Assembly (NCBI RefSeq): GCF_028502605.1
Contig: NC_079236.1
Coordinates: 2,604,001 to 2,668,000, forward strand
DNA: 64,000 bases
Reading direction: 5' to 3'
Source of the DNA: Trichoderma breve
Lineage: Eukaryota; Ascomycota; Sordariomycetes; Hypocreales; Hypocreaceae
In this document: one piece after another, positions 9,286 to 19,226 of the stretch
How the letters are laid out: each line of letters opens with the position of its first letter
Numbering within the stretch: the first letter of the stretch is position 1
Position numbers and translations under genes: made by a program
The notes under the pieces: model-generated
Database searches by the model: none
Told to the model about the DNA's origin: nothing
Seen by the model: only the letters and a program-made list of their open reading frames with translations

Positions 9286-10531
9286 CTAAGCGAGCTCGTG
9301 CATTTCGCCGCGGTGGTCGCCGGAGTTCTGCGCCGGAGCCTCGTGGATAACATTCTCCTGGGGCTGGAAAGCTCCGGGTCCAGGAGCCGCGTAGCCGCCA
9401 GATGGGACCGGGCTGGTACTTGACGTGACAGTGCTGTATCGAGGATCAACGGGAGAGATGGTTTGGCCTTCGGGAGTAGGGTAGTATCCCTGCTGGTACT
9501 GCGGGTATTGTCCTGTAGCCGCGGCGAACTTGGGATCGTATAGGCCCTGGGGTGTCTGCTGCATGCCAGGAGGAGTCTGATAGACGGCGGGAGGAACTTG
9601 TGGCGTTTGCTCCTGCGGGACAGCCGAATGGGTCTTCTTGCGGCGGAGGAAGAAGAACGCAGCGAGGCCAATCAGACCAAGACCGCCAACTCCTCCAACG
9701 ACACCTCCGACGATGGCACCAGTGTTGGAGCCGCCGCCGCCGCCGCTAGAGGGAGCAGGAGTTGTGGTTGCTGGGGCAGTCTCTGATGTGCTAGAAGGAG
9801 ATGAATCGGTGGAAGAAGAAGTAAAGTCATTGGCGGCAGTACTTTCAGGAGAATCGCTCGTCAATGTGAGAGGCGAGAACCTCCTGGAAGACTCTCCACG
9901 GTATGTGGTCAGAGCAGCCTGCACCTCGGTGATCTGAGCATTGTTGCAAAAGACGTCCATGATATCTCCAGGGAAGGAAATTGTGTTGCAGTAGGGCAGC
10001 GCCGAGTTGGTGCTGTTGATGATAATGTTAGCTAACACCCAAAGATGCAATTTACAAACAAGCAGGAGAAACAACATACCACTTGAGAGTGAAGGTATCG
10101 ACCTTGCAGCCATCGTTACACTTGCTTTGGCTAAAGTAGCCCTCGTAGTCAATGCAAACGTTTCTGGCATTGCAATCCTGCGAGTTACAGCAGGCGACAT
10201 GTCCCGGACCAGCAGCCGATGATGTGAAGAAAACACATGTTGCCGAAACGCCACAAGTATATCCCGCGCCAGCAAGGCCAGAGATGTAACCGCAAGTGGC
10301 ATCAGGGGCAATATAGACAACCGTGGGGCTGGATGTTGATGATGAGCCAGCTCGGCGCTGAAGAGCCTGGTGGAAGGGGAAGTTGATAGCATCAGTCGGC
10401 TTGGGAGTGAAGCCATCAAAGGCATAATCGGAAGCAGCAGTTGCTCTAGGAAGCTTGTTCAAGTTGCGAGCATCGGCAGCGGCCAACAGAGCCGCGAAGG
10501 CGGCATATACACTTGTTGCCTTGTTCATCAT
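9286..10531 (-). CDS. Single-pass cell-surface protein, Cys-rich ectodomain and Pro/Gln/Tyr-rich tail
   Basis: Two exons, 10531-10080 and 10012-9286, joined across a 67-bp intron (donor GTATGT, acceptor CAACAG), give 392 aa. I chose the ATG at 10531 because it starts directly with a signal peptide (MMNKATSVYAAFAALLAAADA); the longer frame would bury it. Residues 80-175 hold about a dozen cysteines (CGYISG, CGVSATC, CCNSQDC, CIDYEGYF, CNDGC), likely disulfide-bonded. Residues 200-245 are a Ser/Thr/Pro mucin-like stalk ending in Gly5, then the membrane helix GAIVGGVVGGVGGLGLIGLA (249-268, continuing to 272) and an RRKK stop-transfer signal. The 120-residue cytoplasmic tail is rich in P, Q and Y (YPQYQQGYYPTPEG). 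The architecture resembles fungal wall-stress sensors and other plasma-membrane mucins, but I see no clear WSC domain. A sensor role is inference. Confidence 0.82.
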
Positions 10532-12955
10532 GGCTAGACTAGGCTTCAACGCGATGCTGTTTTTCGACAGGAGGATTGACAATGCCGTGTCTCAAAACTT
10601 GGCTTCACCGAGTACTGAGGACAAGAAGGAGCAGAGCAGAGGAAAGGGGGGACGGTCTGGTTTGGGGGCACACCCAAATGGTTTTATTGCACCAGTGATA
10701 GCACAAAGGGGCCAAGGCACAGAAAGCACAAAATATGCCCGAGCTACTGAGGTATAGTCCCCGTCCGGTTTGATGAATTGTAGCTGCCCAGCCGCTTTGC
10801 TGGTACTTGCATTGGTACAACTGCATCCTCCGCTCCATTCAGCCTCAAGTTAGCTCGCCTACTAGTCGAAAGACTGGTTGTAGGAGGACATGGGTGTTGT
10901 GTGTAAAGGTGCCATCACCGCAAGACGTCGTGTCGTCGGATTGGTGGCTTGCAGAAGCTGAATGAGAGTAGCACGCTAATAGCAAATAGATCCTAGATCC
11001 ATGAGACCACCCGGCCATTGTGCGCCAGGCAAAACGACAGGGGGTCCGGAAGGGCGTCAGGTCCATGCAGGATAGTGACAAAACATGATTGCCGCCCAGC
11101 CAGAACCAGAGCATCTCGTTTGTGCTGTTGATCACAACACTCGTCTACGAAGTTGTGTTGGTCCCCTGGGCGTCACAACTTAAATCAGAGCTTGACATCC
11201 CGTAGCCTAAGCCACAAGATCTGAAGCCATTGCTGGATAGTTTGCCACAAGCGCAGCCGCAGCCGCAAAGTGGTGGGCGAGGAACCAATATCGCAATGAT
11301 AGCCATGGCATCAACAGGCCCCCGCTTGAACAACGCAGGACCATGCCGCTGCGCACAGAGTCGCCTCGCTTCATCCGCGAGGCCCGGCACCGGAATCTTT
11401 CGTGAGCCGCTTGTCCATCATTTACAAATTAAGCACGGACTTTGATGCCTAACCGCGTCTCCCACGCATCAGGGCATTCGTCTTCCATTCCCCCTCAAGC
11501 GCGGAAAGCTCCAAACCGCGGAACCAGAGCTCCTATCGACGCCGAGTCTAAATCGGGAACAAGCTTTTATAGTTGTCGAATAAGACGGAGGAACAATTGT
11601 GGAAATGAGAGGGGCCGGTACAACTGTTAATGGCAACACATGCGCGATCAGCAGCACAGCCTGTCCAACAAGCAACTTTTAGCTGCCCACCCACTAGCCA
11701 CGGCCGGGTTAAGCTGCCCATGCCCATAATAGCGTGGAATTGATGCCCTGTCAGAATCTGCCGCAGCGCCATCGCACCCATCGCACCATCGCGTGGTGGT
11801 CGAAGCGTCTCGGGTTCTGTGTCGATTTCCAGAGCTAGCTCTGTGAGACATTTTGAGGAGGCTTGCCGTCGATGTCAGAAATACAGTAATTTCGGTGGAT
11901 TTGATGCTTGATTTTTCCGGCTGATTCCAGTGTCTTCACCTCAATCATCAGGTGCCAAGTCTTGCCTCGCTCTCATTCGAGTATGCCGCCCAGCCGAGCT
12001 ATCGCAAGGGCGCAGTAGTCTTGTTTTGTTTTTGGCTTTTCTTCTCAGCGATCTTTTTTCTTTTTTTACCGCCATCTGTAGCTCACAAATCAGTCACGAG
12101 CTAGCGAGACCCTTGCTTCAACTGTTAAGCCGCCTCATTTTTAGACTGCTAGACCCTTACAGGCTCACCGGTAGCTCGAGGATCCGAGACTTGAGAGAAA
12201 TGGATGTGAGGCTGAATCGACGAATTGTTGCAAAGCGGAACCCGGACAGGGATCGGGCTTGCACTAGGCGCGAAAATAGGCGAAAATAGGTTGGGGTAAA
12301 AAAGCTGAGTTACTCCGTTTGACCTTCGCGGATGCAGGACGCAAGAGAAGTTGTGCGAGATCCGAGTCAGAACTTTGCGCTTGTGCATACAGTTATGCGT
12401 GTGACTAAGCAGAATTCGACAGAGTGTAGGGTAGGCGTGAAGAAGCAACGCGGTGGTTTGCTTCACGCAGAAAACACCACGTTACCAGATCAAGCAGCAA
12501 CACCTCAACCAGGGATCCATTGGTCTTGACAACTCACGTCAATATAAACACAAGAGTCACTAATCGAGATCGATCTGTGTTGAACAGCCTTACGCCCTTC
12601 TCGCTTGGGGTACAGCGGGAGCCCCCAACCCACAGAGCTGTAGCGGCCTCGTTAATCTATATACCCACGCACGAGGGCGGCATTAGCGCATCAAAACAAG
12701 GCTCTGGCCAGACACAAAACAAAGGGAAACTGTCTCAGGACGCCACATGCAAGACATGACATGGAATAGCGTAGCATGGCACAACGTTGTTGCAGTACTG
12801 GTGCCAAAATCCTCTGAGCTACGAGCCTCCGGTCCTATCATCTTACACCCTCTCTCCTCCACCCTGCATTTTGTTCGCCAAAGGGCGTGGTTCAGCTGGC
12901 CTTAAATCGTTGTGTTTTTGTGCTTTAAGTATATGTTGTGGACGCCTTTATTCAA
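10532..12955. other. Gene-free interval between divergent genes
   Basis: 2.4 kb holding the promoters of the surface-protein gene (minus) and RAD57 (plus). Pyrimidine-rich stretches near 12,000-12,070 and 12,840-12,900 look like leader or promoter sequence. Short open frames on both strands lack domains. A small direct repeat (GCGAAAATAG twice) lies near 12,270-12,290. No RNA gene recognised. Confidence 0.6.
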
Positions 12956-14365
12956 ATGACGGACCTCCTCCACATTCTTCCCTCTTTTCCCCTTTCTGCT
13001 TTTGCTGCTCTTATTCCGACTATCGAACGACACGCCCTCACAACTACCGATCTGCTCACAACACACCCGGCAGACTTAGCAAAGCGGACTCAACTACCAA
13101 TAATTGACTTGAGGCGCTTTCTTGCTGCTATACAGGCCTCTTTATCGGACGACCTTGCTTCTAGCAGGCCGCTTGCGCCACCGCCGTCTTCGCCGTCGCC
13201 GTCCTCAACTGAGGAGAAGCAACCGCAACAGCCTATATCAACCCCCTCCGATGAGTTCATTAGCACCCTAGACGATGGATTAGATGAAGCACTCGGAGGC
13301 GGAGTGCCCATCGGTCATATCACAGAGTTCACTGGCGAGAGTGGGGTGGGCAAAACACAGTTTCTCCTCTCATTATGTCTAGCCGTACAACTCCCCGCTC
13401 CTCGTGGACTGGGCAAGCAAGCTCTCTACATCTCGACGGAATCTGGACTCGCAACTAGGCGTCTGGCCCAGATGCTCGAAGGGAATACGATTCTGCAAGA
13501 AGCCAGCGAAGCAGGAACTCCGGCGTCTCTAGATAGCATCCACAGCGCCGTCACTCCTGACCTTGAGTCTCAGGACCACATCTTGGAATATCAGGTACCC
13601 GTGCTGCTATCCAGACATGATATAGGCCTCATGATTATCGATTCTGTGGCTGCCAACTATCGTGCCGAATTCGAACGCCAGGGCTCCCATGGCTCTAACA
13701 TGGCCACTCGCAGCGCTGAGCTCATCCGATTAGGTGCTCTACTTCGCGATCTTGCTCGAAGACACAACATTGCCATTGTTGTAGCAAATCAAGTCGCCGA
13801 CCGCTTCGCATCCTCCACCACGCCCTCCGTCCCACGCCCGCTTGCCATGAGAAGCGGCATGTCGCCGTCTCACCTCGAGAGCCCCCTCGCCTCGCGAAGC
13901 ATGCCCCCTCCATCAATCATACCGAACCTCTCCAGCACGCCCTCATCCTCCATGCCGTTCTCCTTCTCATTCCCAGACGACGAACAGCCTGCATCGCCCG
14001 CCCTTGCGCTAGATCACCAGCAACGCTGGTTCACCGGCTGGGGCGACGACCCCCGCAGCTCCAGCTCTCTGAAAACCCCGAGTTTGGGGCTCGTCTGGTC
14101 TACGCAGATATCTTGTCGCGTAGCCCTCTACAAGCGACCTGTGTATGGCCGCCCAACGAGGATAGCCGCTCCTATTTCTGCGGATGACGATGTGGATGTG
14201 GGATCACCGACGCTCAAGACTTGGAAGAGGTGGATGAAGGTGGTGTTTGCGCCGCATGTGGCTGCTTCGGGGCAGGGCATTGAGAATGCGACGGAATACG
14301 AAGTAACAATGACGGGGTTGAAATCTGTAAAGAAGGATAAAACAAAACCAGCTGTGGTGATATAG
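12956..14365 (+). CDS. RAD57: Rad57-type RecA/Rad51 paralog (DNA recombination)
   Basis: Single exon, 469 aa. The start ATG at 12956 gives MTDLLHILPSFP, the usual N-terminus of filamentous-fungal Rad57; the frame extends six codons upstream only from a GTG. After a short helical N-domain and a Ser/Pro/Gln linker (residues 75-100) comes the RecA core: Walker A GESGVGKT at 127-134, YISTES at about 158-163, Walker B LMIIDS at 225-230, and IVVANQVADRF at 274-284. In yeast and fission yeast Rad55-Rad57 heterodimers stabilise Rad51 filaments in homologous recombination in the nucleus. A long Ser/Pro-rich insertion (about 285-350) precedes the last conserved block (SLGLVWSTQISCRVALYKRP), as in other filamentous fungi. 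The gene is convergent with RPC2, with only 189 bp between stops. Confidence 0.92.
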   Translation: MTDLLHILPSFPLSAFAALIPTIERHALTTTDLLTTHPADLAKRTQLPIIDLRRFLAAIQASLSDDLASSRPLAPPPSSPSPSSTEEKQPQQPISTPSDEFISTLDDGLDEALGGGVPIGHITEFTGESGVGKTQFLLSLCLAVQLPAPRGLGKQALYISTESGLATRRLAQMLEGNTILQEASEAGTPASLDSIHSAVTPDLESQDHILEYQVPVLLSRHDIGLMIIDSVAANYRAEFERQGSHGSNMATRSAELIRLGALLRDLARRHNIAIVVANQVADRFASSTTPSVPRPLAMRSGMSPSHLESPLASRSMPPPSIIPNLSSTPSSSMPFSFSFPDDEQPASPALALDHQQRWFTGWGDDPRSSSSLKTPSLGLVWSTQISCRVALYKRPVYGRPTRIAAPISADDDVDVGSPTLKTWKRWMKVVFAPHVAASGQGIENATEYEVTMTGLKSVKKDKTKPAVVI

Positions 14366-14554
14366 CACTGTCCTACTAGGGGAATGATTTGAAAGAGGAA
14401 AAGAAGGGGAAATGCCACTCTGAATCACAAGCAGGCCGTTTACAAATAGAGGAATTCTTCGGTTGGTTTTATTGCGTACATATACAGTCTGCTTATATCA
14501 TTTATACATCATACTCTATCTGAAAGAGTACGAAAGTTCTTTTTATGTATCTAA

Positions 14555-17500
14555 CTAGCTAGGATGAGGGAACTCGTCCTCCAGCTGCAGCCGTACTCCG
14601 ACATTCATGCTGATCAATTCCTGTACCAGCAGCTTGGCAGCATACGGCATCTGCATCTTCGTCACCTCTCTTGTGCTCTTACACGTGCCACAGTATCCCC
14701 GGTATCCAAAAAGACCGCACTGCTGGCAAATGTCAATCATGACTCCATCGGAACTCAGCATGAGTCGTTCCAAGAGAAGCTGAGAAGCGCCATAGGCAAT
14801 CAGACAATCACGTTCCATCTCTCCCAGACGTAGACCACCATCTCGCGATCGACCTTCTGTAGGTTGTCGAGTCAAGATGGCTCTAGGACCACGGGCACGA
14901 GAGTGCATCTTATCCTGCACCATGTGCTTCAGACGCTGGTAATAGATTGGGCCGTTGAAAATGTACGCCTCGAGTGGCTCTCCGGTGATACCAGATGTGA
15001 AGTAGTCCTTGCCTTCCCATGAGAAGCCGTGATCAACCAAGACCTCGCTTACTTGCTCAACGGGGTGAGACCGGAAAGCGTCGCCAAACCCATACTCTTT
15101 GCGGCCGTGAACAATGGATGCTTTGCCAGTCAAGCATTCAAGCAGCTTGCCGACTGTCATTCGAGAGGGGAAACCGTGCGGGTTCATGATAATATCAGGA
15201 CACAAACCGCTATCGGCGAATGGCATGTCTTCTTGGTCGACAATGATGCCCACGACACCCTTTTGTCCGTGACGAGAAGAGAACTTGTCACCAAGTTCTG
15301 GTCTACGGGTTTGTCTCGTCTGAACCTTGATGACTGTCGTATCCTTTTCTGTCTGCGAGATCATGACCTTGTCGATGTAAGCCGGATCAGCGATACGGTA
15401 TGAAACTGCGGTGTCGCGGTACTCGCTGGGTCCACGGTCAAGACCAATACCCGTTGTTGTCATATCGAGAGGTGTCTCCTTCTTGACCATTGCCTCTCCT
15501 GAGTGAATTCTCTGACCAACAATGGCTAGACCATCATCATCCAACGCTTCGTGTTTCTTGATTCGTCGCATGACGCCGTTGTCTATTTCATTGAGCGGGT
15601 CGCCTATTCGCTCTCTCCTTCCGTTCGGATATTTCTGAAGCTCAGTCGTATATTTACGGAAAACCTGACAACGCCCAAATCCTCGGTCAATCGATGCCTT
15701 GTTCAAGACCAGAGCGTCTTCAATATCATATCCAGAGTATGACATGACAACGACGGTGGCGTTTTGGCCAGCAGGGAGTTTGTCATAGTGGATAAGCTGA
15801 ATAGTCTTTGTGATGACCATGGGCCGTTGAGGGTAGACTAGTGTGTATAGGAGAGTATCGATTCGGTTAAACTGGTTGTGTGCAATGGCGCCAATGGCTT
15901 GTTTACCCATGGCACATTGGTAGGTGTTTCGAGGCGACTGGTTGTGGTGCGGGAAGGGGATCAGGCCTGCAACAGCGCCGAGAATTGTGAATGGCTCAAT
16001 CTCCAGATGGGTTGTGCTCATTGTTACTTGATCTTCATAGATGGTAATGAGAGCATCGTTTTCCTCATTGACATCCAGGTATTCTACGATACCCTTTGTC
16101 AGGAAGTCGTCAAAGGTGACTTTGCCCATCTGGAGAAGACGAAGATGTTCTGGCTTGAGCTTCTGCTTGCCGTTCTTGACAATGATGTACGGCCGGCAAA
16201 TACGGCCTTCATCGGTGGCTATGTGAATTGCATTGAAGTGTGAGTTGGTGTGGATGCCGACAAAAGGCGAGATCCAGCCGCGGCGACGCATCGTGCGGAA
16301 TCTATGCGTGAATCTCTTAGGGTACCTGGTAAGTGCAAATGGTGTACCGTTGACGTGAATGATGTAGGAACCTTCGCGGTGCATCTCAGCACCTGAAAAA
16401 TTTCTAATCGGCTCAACGCCAACATCGAGGGTGAAAATCCACCGCATCACAGGTGCCTCATCCACGTTTGTTGTGATATGCGTCATTAAAGCAAGGTTCT
16501 TGACCAGACCGCACGCCTCACCTTCAGGCGTATCGGAGGGGCAAAGCATACCCCATTGTGAAGGCTGAAGAGCTCGAGGCCCACTCACTTTTCGAGTCTT
16601 CTCAAACTGACTACTAATTCTTGTCATCATACCGAGAGCACTGATGTAACTGAGTCGACTGAGAACGTGAGTGACGCCGGCTCTGTTCATGTTGAATCGC
16701 TTGACGCTCCAGTTTCCTGACTGAATAGCCCGATTGATACCCAAGCCAATGCTATTGGCATGATTGCTAATCATGTGAACAGCGTCCAAGGGCACAGCTC
16801 GATTATTCTTTTTAAGAAACTTGTCGATTGACATCTTCACTTCTCCCATAAATCTCTTGAAAAGATCCTCAAAGAGGAGTGAGAGCAGCTGACCAGCCAG
16901 CTCAAGACGCTTGTTTCCAACGAAATCTCGATCATCGACCAACTTGGGATCCTGGGAGGCCATGAGAACTCGTCGTGTCATCATAGCCACATATATGGCC
17001 TTGGGGTAGAAATCGAGACCATCGATGGGGACATGCGCAATGATAAGATTGGCTAGAGCATCTAGTCCTTCTTCGACATTGTTGCGGCGAGCCTGAGCTC
17101 CAAATTGGCCCTTCCTCGAGCCCATTTTGACGCGTGACCCTATGTATTCCAGGGCCTGGTGCTGCGTAAAGATACCGGCCTTGGCAGCTTCGTCAAAATT
17201 GACGAGGAATTCATCCTGATATCGGCCATCCGAACCCGCCACAAGCTGCATAATCTCGTAGTCCGAAAGACCTCCTAGAGCTTTCAGAATGATGACGATG
17301 GGGATGCCTTCAACCAGAATATTGTGGGTAAGGGTGATTTTGTCCTTTTTTAATGTAACGTATGTCTTCGACTTTCGCTCGTGGGTGGAACTGGTTACTG
17401 AGGCGGAAATGACGCCGTTCTTCTCGTCGGCTTCGACAATGACACGATTCTTGCTGAGCTGCTCCTGAATCAGAATGACCTTTTCAGTGCCATTGACGAT

Positions 17501-18224
17501 AAAGTAGCCACCAGGGTCCAGGGGACATTCGTTCATCTGCTCCATCTGAGAATTGTTCGCTCCGCTAAGTCGGCACTTGCAGCTCTTCAGCATGACGGGC
17601 ATCCGTCCAAGCGGCACATTTTTGCGGACAATCTTCTGCTTGTCTCGGATATATGCAATATCGACAAATATGGGAGCGGCATATGTCATGTCACGGAGTC
17701 GGCATTCCATTGGCGTGACTTCAGTTCGGGATTTGGAGTCAGTGTAGTCTAGTCGGCGAGGTTGGTCGACTCGGATATCGGTGAAGCTGGACGATTGAAT
17801 TAGCAAATGACAATGGCAGGTGGAAGCTGTTTTGAAACATACTCTAGCCAGAAGTTGCTGTCGACATCGCTTCGGATGGTGCGATTGGCGCGAACGATTT
17901 CCTTGATCTCGGTCTCGACAAAGAAGTTGTATGAGTCAATGTGCCTGGCTCGACAGTTAGTAGACTGCAGCAAACGCCGTCGTGAGGGGTTGGATGAGGG
18001 TGAAAGAGCTGTGCGTACTGCTTCACAAGGCCTTGGAAATGTTAGCATCAGATCAGAGTCATAACGAATGACTGGTAGAGCGAGGGAGAGTCCTTACCTT
18101 TAACCTTGAGGAATGCCGGCAGCAGCTGGAACTTGTCTTCCTTGGTCGAGATGGGATCTGTCAGCTTCTTGCCGTTGTAGAAAGGCTCCAGCAGGGCCTC
18201 GAAGCCATCGTCTATCAACGGCAT
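14555..18224 (-). CDS. RET1: DNA-directed RNA polymerase III second-largest subunit RPC2 (RET1)
   Basis: Four exons: 18224-18098, 18031-18019 (13-nt microexon), 17944-17843 and 17786-14555; introns of 66, 74 and 56 bp; product 1,157 aa. The ATG at 18224 starts [14 protein letters not shown], and spliced exons read [20 protein letters not shown], the conserved RPC2 N-terminus. Family blocks follow: [18 protein letters not shown] (protrusion and lobe), [40 protein letters not shown], and [12 protein letters not shown] (hybrid-binding domain). Near the end is a four-Cys zinc site (C1101, C1104, C1113, C1116). With RPC1 this subunit forms the active centre of Pol III, which makes tRNAs and 5S rRNA in the nucleus. 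Length and the LVKQH block separate it from RPB2 and RPA2. Without the microexon the frame is lost. Confidence 0.95.
18019..18031 (-). other. RET1: 13-nt microexon of RPC2
   Basis: The microexon reads GCCTTGTGAAGCA on the minus strand. Upstream is TTTCCAAG (acceptor, with branch GCTAAC) and downstream GTACGC (donor). It completes a Gly codon, gives Leu-Val-Lys and starts a Gln codon, rebuilding VKGLVKQHID, which is near-invariant in RPC2. Length 13 is not a multiple of three, so skipping it would shift the frame. Confidence 0.85.
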
Positions 18225-19226
18225 CTTGAGTGTCACCTCCGGAGAGTCATGGACTGGCGGATGGATGATGTCGATGGATTGATTCAAGGTTGCAAAAAAT
18301 ATTAATTTGGCGCTGCTCGATAATGCGATATGGATAAGCAGCTTGCGCCGAAGAAGAAAAAAAGTACTGCCCCGCGGTGAGCAAGCCAGTGGGGCGTCTG
18401 CTTTATTATGTCATGGGCCAGGGATTAGCTAAGGTTGATAGGCGTCCAGTTGTTTTGCTTTAGCACTAAACGGGTACCTGTAGCGGCATTGACGCCTGTA
18501 CTTTGGATGTGCAGTGTTATTGATGAAAGAGGAAGATGTATATCCATGGAGCCATTCAACAGCAACTACGTGTAGTTCAAGTGTTGCAGTAGGATACAAA
18601 GGAAACTTGAACCCTTTTATGTACTACCACATGTTTTTCCCTACTAAAATACTACTTGGTATTAGCCAGTAGATGCCCAGTTTCTTGACCATCTGTTGCT
18701 ATCGCTATATGTACTTTCTGCTACTATTCCTACTCTCCTCTAGTATCCGCCACTATCCTCCAGTATCCGCTACTAAAGATATATTCCTCTAGCATCAACT
18801 ACCATCGCTACATTTTTCTAATATCAACTACTATAGCGATATTCCTCTAGAATCTACTACTATAGCAATATTTCTCCAGTTTCTACCTATATCGGCACTA
18901 CGAATATGAGACACAGAGTGCTAAATAGCAGACTTAAAGTTGTTGAATACATGTAGCAAGGCAGATCTGTCAGAGTCCACGGTCGCCGTCAGCCAATAAT
19001 TTACTAAAATGGCTGAGTGCAACTGATCCGTCAACCCAAGAAACTTGCAGGGGTTGTTCTATTCAGCCCAATCTCAGATGGCTGTCAGTTTGCGGCTATT
19101 GGCCGCATCATAACTGTCCGCATCTCCGCCTCTCACCGAAGGCAACAAGATCGAAGCACCATTCATCATACCCATTACGTTGACCTCGCATTCGAGTAGG
19201 CCTCTAATCATCCGATCCTACCTATT
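18225..19226. other. Promoter/intergenic region with diverged dispersed repeat
   Basis: About 1 kb between the divergent starts of RPC2 and the NLR. The first 250 bp, with mixed composition, probably hold the RPC2 promoter. From about 18,480 to 18,960 the sequence is repeat-like (separate entry). The final 260 bp before 19227 contain the NLR promoter; no TATA box stands out. Confidence 0.6.
18480..18960 (+). repeat. Dispersed non-coding repeat, left copy
   Basis: Ordered landmarks are shared with 27,370-27,790: an ACCTGTA-CGG block, ATGGAG..CATTCA, GTAGTT...GAGGATAC/GTAGGATAC, CTAC..ATACTA, AGTAGATGCCC, then a pyrimidine/TAG-rich array (TATCCGCTACTAT, CCTCTAG) and CACAG.RTGCTA.A.AGCA. Similarity is partial and interrupted by indels, consistent with old copies of one element. 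No open frame or clear terminal repeats are visible, so its class (MITE, solo LTR or other) is unknown. Confidence 0.5.

Noticed and set aside
18225..18287. Upstream extension of RPC2 by 21 codons
   Set aside because: The extended frame begins with TTG; the ATG at 18224 gives the expected RPC2 N-terminus.
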